From NCBI RefSeq assembly GCF_016901135.1, contig NZ_JAFEVL010000075.1, forward strand, positions 434,001 to 498,000: a stretch of 64,000 bases of DNA. Direction: 5' to 3'. A program made the position numbers and the translations under genes. This stretch comes from Martinezella lusitana (GTDB lineage: Bacteria; Pseudomonadota; Alphaproteobacteria; Rhizobiales; Rhizobiaceae). Of this stretch, positions 25,223 to 33,671 are shown one piece after another. Positions within the stretch are counted from its first letter, which is position 1; the number at the start of each line of letters is the position of its first letter. The notes under the pieces are model-generated. The model saw only the letters and a program-made list of their open reading frames with translations. It was not told the DNA's origin and searched no databases.

Positions 25223-26776
25223 ATGGTCGCCGGCATCCACCACGTCACGCTGATTACCCGCAAGGTTCAGGCAAATGTCGATTTCTACGTCGGCATTCTC
25301 GGCCTGCGCCTCGTCAAGCGCACGGGCGGCTTCGAGGATGCCACCCAGCTTCATCTGCTTTATGGCGACGCAAAGGGCTCGCCGGGTTCGCTGGTGACCT
25401 TTCTCGTCTGGGAGGATGGCTCTCCGGGCCGCGCCGGCGTCGGCCAGGTCGGCGAGATTTCGCTTGCGATCGACCCCATGAGCATCGGCTTCTGGCTGAC
25501 GCGTGCGTTGAGCGCCGGCCTGAAGCCGGAAGGTCCTTTCGAGGAATTCGGCGAACCGGTCCTGCGGCTGAAGGATCCGGACGGCATCATCGTCAAGCTG
25601 GTCGGCACCAACGCCTTGCAGGCAGCCGCCCCCTGGACGAACGATGCTATCCCGCAGGAGCACGCCATTCGCCGCATTCGCGGGACGACGCTGTTCAGCG
25701 AAACGCCGGACGAAACGCGGGAGCTTCTGGTCAACCATTTCGACTATCGGCCGCAGGCAACCAATGGCGCCATCAGCCGGCTCGTGTCGGAACCCGGCGA
25801 TATCATCGACATCAGGGATGCGCGCGGCTTCTGGGCGAGCGCGCCGGGCACGGGCACGGTCGACCATGTCGCCTTTCGCGCCGCCGACGATGCCGAGCTT
25901 CAATCGGTGCGAACAGCGCTGCAGGCGGTCAATTCCTGGCCGACCGCGATGCATGACCGCAAGTATTTCCGCTCGCTCTATGTTCGCGAACCCGGCCGCA
26001 TCCTCTTCGAGCTGGCAACGGATGCGTCGGGCATGCTGGTCGATGAGGACGAGACAACACTCGGCACGCGCCTCTTTTCGCCTGACGACAAGCCGGAGCG
26101 GCAGGCCGAGCTGGAGGTGATCCTGCCGCAGTTCTCCATGCCCGGCGAACCGCGCGTCATCTATCGCGACCTGCCCTTCATCCATCGCTTCTTCACGCCA
26201 CAGCAGCCGAACGGCAATATCTTCGTCCTGTTGCACGGCTCCGGCGCCAATGAAACGACGATGCTACCGATCGGCCACAAGATCGATGCCAACACGACAT
26301 TGCTCAGTGTGCGTGGCCGTGCGCTCGAGGAAGGCTCGCCGCGCTGGTTTCGCCGGGTGGGGCCTATGTCCTTCGATCAGACCGATATCGTCAACGAGGC
26401 GGAAGCCTTCGCCGCTTTCATCGATGGTGCGATCCACGCCTATAGCCTCGACCCGGACCGCATCGTCTATATCGGCTATTCGAACGGCGCCAACCTGCTG
26501 AACGCCATGCTGTCACTGCACCCGCAACTCATTCGCCGCGCTGTGTTGCTGCGGTCCATGGCCGTGCTCGAAAATCCGCCGGCAGCTGATATGTCGACCG
26601 CCAACGTACTTGTTATCGCAGGCGAAAAGGATTTGTACGGTCCATACGCCCAACCCCTTGCCGAGCGCCTGCAGAACGGCGGCGCAAAGGTCGAGCTTGC
26701 GACTGTCCCTGCCGGTCACGAGCTTGATGATGCGGATGTGCCGGTCATTCAGCGCTGGCTGAACCAGCCCGCGTAA
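25223..26776 (+). CDS. Fused MhqO-like VOC dioxygenase and MhqD-like alpha/beta hydrolase
   Basis: The 517-aa protein has two parts. Residues 1 to about 310 are a double vicinal-oxygen-chelate module of the MhqO type: GIHHVTLITRKVQANVDFYVGILGLRLVK, GTVDHVAFRA, and FRSLYVREPGRILFELATD with the metal-ligand Glu. Residues about 325-517 are an esterase: LLHGSGANE, GYSNGAN with the nucleophile Ser near 419, Asp in GEKD near 466 and His in AGHEL near 498. In Bacillus the two activities are separate neighbouring genes (mhqO, mhqD) for quinone and electrophile resistance. Here they are one polypeptide. The start at 25223 follows TGGAG. Confidence 0.85.
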   Translation: MVAGIHHVTLITRKVQANVDFYVGILGLRLVKRTGGFEDATQLHLLYGDAKGSPGSLVTFLVWEDGSPGRAGVGQVGEISLAIDPMSIGFWLTRALSAGLKPEGPFEEFGEPVLRLKDPDGIIVKLVGTNALQAAAPWTNDAIPQEHAIRRIRGTTLFSETPDETRELLVNHFDYRPQATNGAISRLVSEPGDIIDIRDARGFWASAPGTGTVDHVAFRAADDAELQSVRTALQAVNSWPTAMHDRKYFRSLYVREPGRILFELATDASGMLVDEDETTLGTRLFSPDDKPERQAELEVILPQFSMPGEPRVIYRDLPFIHRFFTPQQPNGNIFVLLHGSGANETTMLPIGHKIDANTTLLSVRGRALEEGSPRWFRRVGPMSFDQTDIVNEAEAFAAFIDGAIHAYSLDPDRIVYIGYSNGANLLNAMLSLHPQLIRRAVLLRSMAVLENPPAADMSTANVLVIAGEKDLYGPYAQPLAERLQNGGAKVELATVPAGHELDDADVPVIQRWLNQPA

Positions 26777-26777
26777 C

Positions 26778-26968
26778 CCCTTCTCCCCTCGGGGGTCCGA
26801 AGGACGGGTTGAGACCTGCGGCTCAACCCCGGTAGGTGCCGCCCTTCGACAAGCTCAGAAGGCGGATGGGGGTGCCAGGAGCACAAAAACCGATTGATTC
26901 AAGGCGGTTGGCCCCCTCATCCGACCCTTCGGGCCACCTTCTCCCCTCGGGGAGAAGGCACTTGCGGC
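26778..26968. repeat. Rhizobial intergenic palindromic repeats (mosaic)
   Basis: The gap holds segments seen repeatedly between genes in rhizobial genomes: CCTTCTCCCCTCGGGG at 26778 and, in the opposite end, CCCCTCATCCGACCC with CCTTCTCCCCTCGGGGAGAAGG at 26938-26959, a near-perfect hairpin. A GGGTTGAGACCTGCGGCTCAACCC hairpin-like segment lies between. They may also stop transcription from the convergent genes. Confidence 0.65.
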
Positions 26969-26974
26969 AGATGA

Positions 26975-28252
26975 TCAGCCCTTGAAAGTATACTCGGCGA
27001 TCGACTCCGGCTTCATCTCGATCGAGAAGCCCGGCAGGCTCGGCGGCATGTAAGCGGCATCGCGGATGATGCAAGGGTCGATGAAATGCTCGTGCAGATG
27101 ATCGACATATTCGATGACGCGACCATCCTTGGTGCCGGACACGGCGATGTAATCGATCATCGACAGATGCTGCACATATTCGCACAGGCCGACGCCGCCG
27201 GCATGCGGCCACACGGGCAGCCCATACTTGGCGGCAATCAGCAGCACGGCGAGAACTTCGTTGAGACCGCCCATGCGGCAGGAATCGATCTGCACGATGT
27301 CGATCGCGCCTTCGGCGATGAACTGCTTGAACATGATGCGGTTCTGGCACATTTCGCCTGTGGCAACCTTCACCGGGCCGATCGCCTCGCGGATCTTGCG
27401 GTGTCCGGCGACATCGTCCGGGCTGGTCGGCTCCTCAATGAAGAACGGCTTTGCAAAGGCAAGCTTGCCCACCCAGTCGATCGCCTGGCCAACTTCCCAG
27501 ACCTGATTGGCGTCGATCATCAGATAGCGGTCGGGTCCGATCACCTCGCGGGCGATGGTGAGGCGGCGAATATCGTCTTCGAGATCGCGGCCGACCTTCA
27601 TCTTCACATGATTGAAGCCGGCATCGATCGCCTCCTGGCAGAGGCGGCGCAGCTTGGCATCATCATAGCCGAGCCAGCCGGCTGAGGTCGTGTAGCAGGC
27701 ATACCCTTCGCGCTCGAGCGTGGCGATGCGATCCGCCTTGCCGGCTTCCGCCTTCTTCAGGATGGCGACCGCTTCGTCGCGAGTCAGAACATCTGTCAGG
27801 TAGCGATAGTCGACGATATCGGCGATCTGCTCCGCATCCATCTCCGCCACCAGGCGCCAGACCGGCTTGCCGGCTTCCTTCGCAAGCAGATCCCAGACGG
27901 CGTTGACGACCGCGCCTGTGGCAAGGTGCATCGCGCCCTTCTCAGGGCCGATCCAGCGCAGCTGGCTGTCGCTGGTCAGATGCCGCCAGTACTTGCCGGG
28001 GTTTTCCAGCACGGTCGCAAGCTCCGTGCCGACAACCAGATGCCGCATCGCCTCGATCGCCATGCAGCAGATGTCGTTGCCGCGCCCGATGGTGAAAGTC
28101 AGGCCGTGGCCGGCAAGGCCCGGCCTGTCGGTCTCGAGAATGACATAGGCTGCCGAATAATCCGGATCCGGATTCATCGCATCGGAACCGTCGAGGCTCT
28201 GCGATGTGGGGAAGCGCAAATCGAAAACACGAAGATTGGTGATGCGCGTCAT
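26975..28252 (-). CDS. L-fuconate dehydratase (enolase superfamily)
   Basis: A 425-aa mandelate-racemase-subgroup enolase homologue. The catalytic Lys motif is HVKMKVG and the metal ligands are in MIDANQ, FIEEPT and ATGEMCQ, with a His in WPHAGGVG. The N-terminal TNLRVFDLRFPTSQSLDGSDAMNPDPDYSAAYV segment is characteristic of L-fuconate dehydratase, which makes 2-keto-3-deoxy-L-fuconate in non-phosphorylative fucose breakdown. The start at 28252 follows AGAAGGAG. Other pathway genes (fucose dehydrogenase, lactonase) are not in view. It follows the CoA-transferase gene by 41 bp, probably as one transcript. Confidence 0.85.
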   Translation of the reverse strand: MTRITNLRVFDLRFPTSQSLDGSDAMNPDPDYSAAYVILETDRPGLAGHGLTFTIGRGNDICCMAIEAMRHLVVGTELATVLENPGKYWRHLTSDSQLRWIGPEKGAMHLATGAVVNAVWDLLAKEAGKPVWRLVAEMDAEQIADIVDYRYLTDVLTRDEAVAILKKAEAGKADRIATLEREGYACYTTSAGWLGYDDAKLRRLCQEAIDAGFNHVKMKVGRDLEDDIRRLTIAREVIGPDRYLMIDANQVWEVGQAIDWVGKLAFAKPFFIEEPTSPDDVAGHRKIREAIGPVKVATGEMCQNRIMFKQFIAEGAIDIVQIDSCRMGGLNEVLAVLLIAAKYGLPVWPHAGGVGLCEYVQHLSMIDYIAVSGTKDGRVIEYVDHLHEHFIDPCIIRDAAYMPPSLPGFSIEMKPESIAEYTFKG

Positions 28253-28293
28253 TGGAAAACTCCTTCTAAATCCATCGGCCGCCTCTCGAAACC

Positions 28294-29454
28294 TCAACCG
28301 AGGTCGAACTCCTCCCAGAGCGCCACATTATGCTCGCCAACGTGCGGGGCCGCACGCTCGAATTTCGGTCGCTGCCCGTCGATGCGGATGGGCGAGCGTG
28401 TGGTGCTAAGGCTAACCCCGTCATCGCGTCCGATCGTCTGTAGCATGTCGAGAACGCGAAAGCCTTCGCTGCCAAGCAGCTCCGGCCAGTTCAGGACCCG
28501 GGCGCACCAGATGTCGGCAGGCTCCAGGATGGCAAGCCATTCGTCCACGCTGCGGGTGGCGATACGCGCCGAGATAAGCGCCTTGATGTCATCGCGCGAC
28601 GTGAACCAGCTTTTCGGGTCGTCGCGATAGGGCGCCAGCTCCTCCATGCCGAGCAGATCGGCAAGCCTAGGAATCGGCGTCATGGCGATGGCGAGATAGC
28701 CGTCGGTGGCGGGATAGACGCCATAGGGCGCTGAGAGATAGGCATGGGCGCTGCGCACGTGGGAGCGCTGCGGCAGCTTGTTGCCGTTGTTCATGTGGAC
28801 GCTCAGCACTTCCACCTGCAAGTCGATCAACGCTTCCAGCAGGCTGGTCTCGACCAAGCCGCCCTCGCCTGTCACGCCACGCCGAACCAGCGCCGCCAGA
28901 ATGCCTTGAGCCGCTGCCGCACCGGCCAGCATGTCGCCGATCGCCAGACCGAACGGCACCGGCCCCTGCCCTTCGTCGCCATTCAGCCACATGACACCGG
29001 AGCGTGACTGCGCCAGGAGATCCTGACCCGGCCGCGATACCCACGGGCCTTCTTCGCCGTAACCGCTGATCGAGCAGTAGACGAGACGAGGGTTGAGCTT
29101 GCTCGCAGCCTTGTAGTCCAATCCCAGCCGCTCAATCACACCCGGGCGGAAATTCTGTACGAGAACGTCGGCCTTGGAGATGAGCTTGCGCAGCGCGCTC
29201 ATGTCGTGCTCGTTCTTCAGGTCGATCGCCAGGCTTTCCTTGGAGCGGTTGATGGCATGGAAGATGGTGGAATCGCCGCTCTCGTCATCGCTGAGATAAA
29301 GCCCGCGCGAAAGATCGCCACCACCAGGCCGTTCGATCTTGATGACCCTGGCGCCGAGATCCATCAGTCTGAGGGTGCAGTAAGGCCCGGACAGGAACTG
29401 GCTCATATCGACGACCACCAGCCCGGCCAGCGGCAAGTCCTTCTTCAGCGCCAT
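28294..29454 (-). CDS. Class III (CaiB/BaiF) CoA-transferase family protein
   Basis: A 386-aa family III CoA-transferase: GLVVVDMSQFLSGPYCTLRLMDLGARVIKIERPGGGD-type N-terminus, NRSKESLAIDLK, VQNFRPGVIERLGLDY, and the catalytic Asp in RPGQDLLAQSRSG. It moves CoA between carboxylic acids. It is the first gene of a pair with L-fuconate dehydratase, an unusual partner; the acid it activates is not evident. Start at 29454 is set by the family N-terminus; the ribosome site is modest. Confidence 0.85.
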   Translation of the reverse strand: MALKKDLPLAGLVVVDMSQFLSGPYCTLRLMDLGARVIKIERPGGGDLSRGLYLSDDESGDSTIFHAINRSKESLAIDLKNEHDMSALRKLISKADVLVQNFRPGVIERLGLDYKAASKLNPRLVYCSISGYGEEGPWVSRPGQDLLAQSRSGVMWLNGDEGQGPVPFGLAIGDMLAGAAAAQGILAALVRRGVTGEGGLVETSLLEALIDLQVEVLSVHMNNGNKLPQRSHVRSAHAYLSAPYGVYPATDGYLAIAMTPIPRLADLLGMEELAPYRDDPKSWFTSRDDIKALISARIATRSVDEWLAILEPADIWCARVLNWPELLGSEGFRVLDMLQTIGRDDGVSLSTTRSPIRIDGQRPKFERAAPHVGEHNVALWEEFDLG

Positions 29455-29551
29455 CGATATTCCCGCTCCCATGACATCACTTCGGCCAAAAGCGCTTCTC
29501 CGCCTCGACAAACACCCTCGTTGCCGATTCCCGCGTCAGCCCCAATCTTCT

Positions 29552-29574
29552 TATGTGAATAGTATTTTCACATA
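29552..29574. promoter_or_regulatory. Perfect palindromic operator in divergent promoter
   Basis: TATGTGAA (29552-29559), 7 bases, TTCACATA (29567-29574): perfect 8-bp arms. It lies between the divergent CoA-transferase/dehydratase pair and the AhpD-like gene. The symmetry is that of a dimeric repressor site (GntR- or LacI-type); no regulator is adjacent. Confidence 0.6.
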
Positions 29575-29687
29575 TGGATGACATTTGCAAACAAAAAGAG
29601 GGAGGATATTCACCAGCCGTGTCGCCAAGGCCGCCGGAAAATACGCTATGCTTCGGCAGGGTCAGGATTGTTGAAAGGAGATTGAGG

Positions 29688-30101
29688 ATGGCGACGGTCA
29701 AATTGCTCGATGATGCGGAGGCGGAAGCGATCCCGGCGGTCAAGGCGGTGTTCGACGATATCCGTGCCGTCCGAAAGTCCGATTTCGTCAATAATTTCTG
29801 GCGCGGCCTCGCCAACGACCCAGCCTTGCTGAAGCGCACCTGGGAAGGCCTGAAGGCGGTCATGGTGGCGGAGGGCGCGCTCGATCCGCTGGTGCGCGAG
29901 ATGATCTATATCGCCGTCTCGACGGCTAATGGCTGCACCTATTGTGTCCATTCCCATACCGCAGCCGCCAGGGCAAAGGGCATGACGGATGCCCAACACG
30001 GGGAGCTGCTGGCCGTCATCGGCCTTGCAGGACAGACGAACCATCTGGTCACGGCTATGCAGATTCCGGTCGATCCCGAATTCGACGTCAGCCATCCCTG
30101 A
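29688..30101 (+). CDS. AhpD-like carboxymuconolactone decarboxylase family protein
   Basis: A 137-aa CMD-fold protein with the peroxidase-type motif CTYCVHSHT (CxxC followed by His), as in AhpD alkylhydroperoxidases. RNFWRGLANDP-like helices precede it and ARAKGMTDAQHGELLAVI follows, as in the family. Start at 29688 follows AAAGGAG. It is divergent from the CoA-transferase and shares the palindromic control region. A role in peroxide removal or in gamma-carboxylactone chemistry is possible; the CxxC pair favours redox. Confidence 0.82.
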   Translation: MATVKLLDDAEAEAIPAVKAVFDDIRAVRKSDFVNNFWRGLANDPALLKRTWEGLKAVMVAEGALDPLVREMIYIAVSTANGCTYCVHSHTAAARAKGMTDAQHGELLAVIGLAGQTNHLVTAMQIPVDPEFDVSHP

Positions 30102-30110
30102 CAACGTAAA

Positions 30111-30140
30111 AAGGCCCGCAGGCGGGTGCCGGCGGGCCTT
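30111..30140. terminator. Terminator-like hairpin between convergent genes
   Basis: AAGGCCCGC (30111-30119) and GCGGGCCTT (30132-30140) are perfect arms. It lies 10 bp after the AhpD-like gene and 21 bp from the end of the convergent hypothetical gene, so it can serve both. Confidence 0.75.
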
Positions 30141-30160
30141 CGATCAGCAATGCTCGCGTT

Positions 30161-30550
30161 TTAGCGGTCAGACTTTTCCGTAGCCTGAGCTTCTCCCGCG
30201 ATGGCAGCGACGCTGATACCGTTGTTCACGGCCAGCAGCCTTTTGCGAACCAGAACGCCCATCACGCGGGCGGCCGTCGAAAAGGTCATCGTGTCAAGCG
30301 GACCTTCGCCCTCCCAGGGCTTGGTCAACCGTTCGGTCACAGCCGAAACGATATTGTTGGGCACGATGTCGGTGCATTCGCGCATGGCTTCGAAAACGAC
30401 GCTGATGGGGATGATCCGCCCCTCAAACGTCACAATCGGTTCGGTTACTTCGCTGTCCCATTCTTCGAAGGCATAAAGTCCTTCGCGGAAGAGCTGCTGC
30501 AACGTAATGGGGGCATGACCCTCATGAAGGGGCGGCAAGGCATTCGACAT
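30161..30550 (-). CDS. Conserved-looking hypothetical protein
   Basis: A 129-aa soluble protein with no signal peptide or membrane span. It shows WDSEVTEPIVTFEGRIIPISVVFEAMRECTDIVP-type segments and ends in a polar tail. GAAAGGAG stands before the ATG and codon use matches the neighbours, so it is likely real. No family or function is recognised. Confidence 0.6.
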   Translation of the reverse strand: MSNALPPLHEGHAPITLQQLFREGLYAFEEWDSEVTEPIVTFEGRIIPISVVFEAMRECTDIVPNNIVSAVTERLTKPWEGEGPLDTMTFSTAARVMGVLVRKRLLAVNNGISVAAIAGEAQATEKSDR

Positions 30551-30890
30551 GTCTGTCTCCTTTCAATTGGAAGTCCGGCGCATGATATGAAAGTAATCGG
30601 TCTCCTTCAGAGACCAGGCGCTGCTTCTTGAGTTTGGCGCGCCCCGAACGCATTCAATAGGGGCAAGCGGCGCGGCAAACCAGGTTGTGACCGGCGCAAC
30701 GCGGGACGCACACAAAATGTTCCCACCGGTCATTTAACTTGATCAAGTCTATAGATTAATCACGACTTGAAAAGCCTCTTTGATAATTTTCTGCAATTCT
30801 CTTTATTTTTGAAGGCCTTCGAGTAGAGTAAAATGCCGCGATCCATCCGGAAGGCGCGCGAATCCCTTCCAAAACGGTGAAAGGAAGACC
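30551..30890. other. Intergenic region with a perfect 12-bp palindrome
   Basis: This 340-bp gap separates two divergent genes. ACTTGATCAAGT at 30737-30748 is a perfect palindrome in an AT-rich stretch upstream of the cupin gene. No gene or RNA was recognised. Confidence 0.5.
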
Positions 30891-31394
30891 ATGTGCGGCA
30901 ATCATGACAATGGGCATGAACATGGGCACGATCACAGTTCCGAGCCGATCGACTGGCGCGAACATGGCGTCAAAATCATCCCTGGCAATGCCCTCGACCC
31001 GAATACGGCGCAGACGCCGGGCATGAATCGCGCAACCGCGATCAACCACGCCCGCGCCGGCGCGGAGAAGATCTGGGCCGGAACCGTGACGATCCACGCC
31101 AACGCCAAGACCGGCGCCCATCATCACGGCGATCTCGAAAGCATCATCTATGTCGTCAAGGGTAAGGCGCGGATGCGCTGGGGCGAAAATCTGGAATTCG
31201 TGGCTGAAGCCGGCCCCGGCGATTTCATCTTCGTGCCGCCATTCGTGCCGCATCAGGAAATCAATGCCAGCCGCGACGAGACGCTGGAATGCGTGCTGGT
31301 GCGCTCCGGACAGGAACCCGTGGTGGTCAATCTCGATATCGAGCCTGTGGAAAAGCCGGAAAATGTCCTCTGGAAGGACCCGATCCATCGCTAG
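30891..31394 (+). CDS. Cupin domain protein
   Basis: A 167-aa single cupin. Motif 1 is GAHHHGDLESIIYVVKGKARMRWG with the metal-binding His cluster and Glu; motif 2 is PGDFIFVPPFVPHQE with the last His. The N-terminus is His-rich (HDNGHEHGHDHSS), which may bind extra metal. The family includes sensors, isomerases and dioxygenases, so activity cannot be assigned. AAAGGAAG stands before the ATG. It is monocistronic, before the methionine importer. Confidence 0.8.
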   Translation: MCGNHDNGHEHGHDHSSEPIDWREHGVKIIPGNALDPNTAQTPGMNRATAINHARAGAEKIWAGTVTIHANAKTGAHHHGDLESIIYVVKGKARMRWGENLEFVAEAGPGDFIFVPPFVPHQEINASRDETLECVLVRSGQEPVVVNLDIEPVEKPENVLWKDPIHR

Positions 31395-31605
31395 CTTGCA
31401 TAAGCTTTGGGCAATTGCCTATTTTGCCACATAAATAATCTATAATATTTGTAGAAAATTAGTTTCCGCTTTGCACTGCACTGAAAAGAGTTTTTCAGAA
31501 GTGCGCCGCACAACGCATGATCCTGCTTCGCGACGCGAACACGCGTCTGAGATGATTAAGCCGTCAACGAGATAACGATCTCGATCATCTGGAACAGGAT
31601 TTCCC

Positions 31606-32454
31606 ATGACTGAAAAGCTTCTCAAAGGTTTCGACGCGCTGCGCCTTTCCCGCCGCGCCGGCCTTGCCGCCATCCTTGCCTCTGCTGTCGCCGCTTTCGG
31701 CTTGATGGCGACCGCTACCCCGTCTTTCGCTGCCGACAAGACGATCAAGGTCGGCATCATGAGCGGCGAGGACGAAGATGTCTGGCGCGTGGTCACCACG
31801 GAAGCCGCCAAGAAGGGGCTGAAGATCGAAACGGTCGTCTTCAACGACTATACCCAGCCGAACGAAGCGCTTGAGCGCGGCGAAGTCGATGCCAACGCCT
31901 TCCAGCATCAGCCCTATCTCGACAACCAGGTCAAGCAGCACGGCTACCATATCGTCCGCGTCGGCTATACCGGTGTCTGGCCGATCGGCCTCTACACCAA
32001 GAAGTACAAGGTAGTGGCCGAACTCCCAAAGGGTGCGGTCATCGGCGTGCCGAACGATCCTTCCAATGAGGGCCGCGCGCTGCGTGTGCTGCAGACCGAG
32101 GGCCTGATCAAGCTCAAGGACGGCACCGGCATTCTCGCCACGACAGCCGATATCGCTGAGAACCCCAAGAATGTCGAGATCAAGGAGCTGGACGCCGGCA
32201 TCGTCGGCCGCTCGATCGATGACCTTGACGCAGCTGTCGTCAACACCGACTGGGCGCTGAAGAGCGGCCTGACACCGAAGGATCGCATCGCGCAGGAGCC
32301 GATCGACGGCAACCCTTATCGCAATTTCATTGCCGTCAAACAGGGCAGCGAAAACGAGGCTTGGGTCAAGACGCTGGTGGCCGCCTACCAGAACGACACC
32401 GTCAAGGCCGAGTTCGACAAGGTCTACAAGGGAACGGGCCTGAGCGCCTATTGA
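31606..32454 (+). CDS. metQ: Methionine ABC transporter substrate-binding protein
   Basis: A 282-aa NlpA/MetQ family protein. Residues 1 to about 44 are a signal peptide ending TPSFA before ADKTIKVGIM. No lipobox Cys is present, so it should be a free periplasmic protein. Family stretches are NDYTQPNEALERGEVDANAFQHQPYL, GKYWP-equivalent VGYTGVWPIGLYTKKYK, and VPNDPSNEGRALRVLQ. It delivers methionine to MetNI, whose genes follow. No S-adenosylmethionine riboswitch was recognised in the 211-bp leader, which contains only a short CGAGAT/ATCTCG hairpin. Confidence 0.88.
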   Translation: MTEKLLKGFDALRLSRRAGLAAILASAVAAFGLMATATPSFAADKTIKVGIMSGEDEDVWRVVTTEAAKKGLKIETVVFNDYTQPNEALERGEVDANAFQHQPYLDNQVKQHGYHIVRVGYTGVWPIGLYTKKYKVVAELPKGAVIGVPNDPSNEGRALRVLQTEGLIKLKDGTGILATTADIAENPKNVEIKELDAGIVGRSIDDLDAAVVNTDWALKSGLTPKDRIAQEPIDGNPYRNFIAVKQGSENEAWVKTLVAAYQNDTVKAEFDKVYKGTGLSAY

Positions 32455-32585
32455 TAACCGGACGGCGCGGGGGACAGCGCTGAGCGGCAAGGCGGCCGGG
32501 GCATCTTGCCCGGGCCGCCTTTGGTGTTTACAGCGCTGCCTCAACCCGCGCCGCACGCAAAAAGAAGATCGGGAAACAGACAGAC

Positions 32586-33671
32586 ATGAACTCCTTCACC
32601 CCAGCCACATCAATCAATGGCCACCCGCCACCCGATACGTCGGCCAGCGACGAAATCATCCGTCTCGTCGATGTCCGCCGTCGGTTCGGTACAACACCCG
32701 CGCTCGACGGCGTCTCGCTGACGGCGCGCCGTGGCGAGATCGTCGGCATCATCGGCCGCAGCGGCGCCGGCAAGTCGACGCTGATCCGTTGCCTCAACGG
32801 GCTGGAACGCTCCGATAGCGGCGAGATCCACATCGAAGGCCGCGACATCGCCCGTTTGTCGGAGAAGGAGCTGCAGCCGCTGCGCCGCCGCATCGGCATG
32901 GTCTTCCAGCACTTCAATCTGCTGTCTTCCAAGACGGTCGAAGAGAACATCGCCCTGCCGCTGAAGATCGAGGGCGTCGCCAAGGCCGAGCGCTTCCAGC
33001 GCGCCCGGGAGCTGCTTGATCTCGTCGGCCTCGCCGACAAGGCAAAGGCCTATCCTGCGGCCCTCTCTGGCGGTCAGAAGCAGCGTGTCGGCATTGCCCG
33101 TGCCCTCGCCGCCCGCCCGGCGCTGCTGCTGTCGGACGAAGCGACATCGGCGCTCGATCCGGAAACGACGCGGTCGATCCTCGCATTGCTGAAAGATATC
33201 AATCGCAAGCTCGGGCTCACCATTCTGCTGATCACCCATGAGATGGAAGTGGTGCGCTCGATCGCCGATCGCGTTGCCGTCATCGATGCAGGCCGGATCG
33301 TTGAGGAAGGTTCCGTTTGGACCGTCTTCGCCAACCCCGAAACGGAAATCACCGCAAGCCTGCTTGGCGGCATCCGCCCGCAGCTTCCGGAACACATCGC
33401 CGCCCGCCTGTCGCCGACCTCAGGGGTGGAGGCCATCCTCAGCGTCGACCTCGCCGGCCCGGCCGCGCAAGGCGCGCTCTTTGCCGAGCTTTCCGCCGCC
33501 CTGCCGCGCTCTTTCCGCCTGGTTCACGGCGGCATCGACCACATTCAGAACCAGCCCGTCGCCCGCTTCTTCATTGCCGTCCCGACACGCGATGCGACCC
33601 TGCCGGCGCAAGTCAGCGATTTTCTGAACGCCCGCTCCGCCCGGGTGGAGGTTTTAGGCTATGACAACTGA
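32586..33671 (+). CDS. metN: Methionine ABC transporter ATP-binding protein
   Basis: A 361-aa ATPase: Walker A GRSGAGKST, signature LSGGQKQRV, Walker B LLLSDEATSALD, and the switch His in LLITHEM. The last ~90 residues form the NIL regulatory domain that binds methionine and inhibits transport. It overlaps metI by 11 bp, so the two are translationally coupled. Confidence 0.92.
   Translation: MNSFTPATSINGHPPPDTSASDEIIRLVDVRRRFGTTPALDGVSLTARRGEIVGIIGRSGAGKSTLIRCLNGLERSDSGEIHIEGRDIARLSEKELQPLRRRIGMVFQHFNLLSSKTVEENIALPLKIEGVAKAERFQRARELLDLVGLADKAKAYPAALSGGQKQRVGIARALAARPALLLSDEATSALDPETTRSILALLKDINRKLGLTILLITHEMEVVRSIADRVAVIDAGRIVEEGSVWTVFANPETEITASLLGGIRPQLPEHIAARLSPTSGVEAILSVDLAGPAAQGALFAELSAALPRSFRLVHGGIDHIQNQPVARFFIAVPTRDATLPAQVSDFLNARSARVEVLGYDN

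Noticed and set aside
26778..26968. CRISPR array
   Set aside because: The repeats are palindromic intergenic elements, not regularly spaced direct repeats with unique spacers.
30737..30748. FNR/FixK box
   Set aside because: TTGAT and ATCAA overlap without the four-base spacer.
31395..31605. Possible SAM riboswitch before metQ
   Set aside because: No SAM-I or SAM-II core sequence was recognised; only a short CGAGAT hairpin. A covariance search could overturn this.
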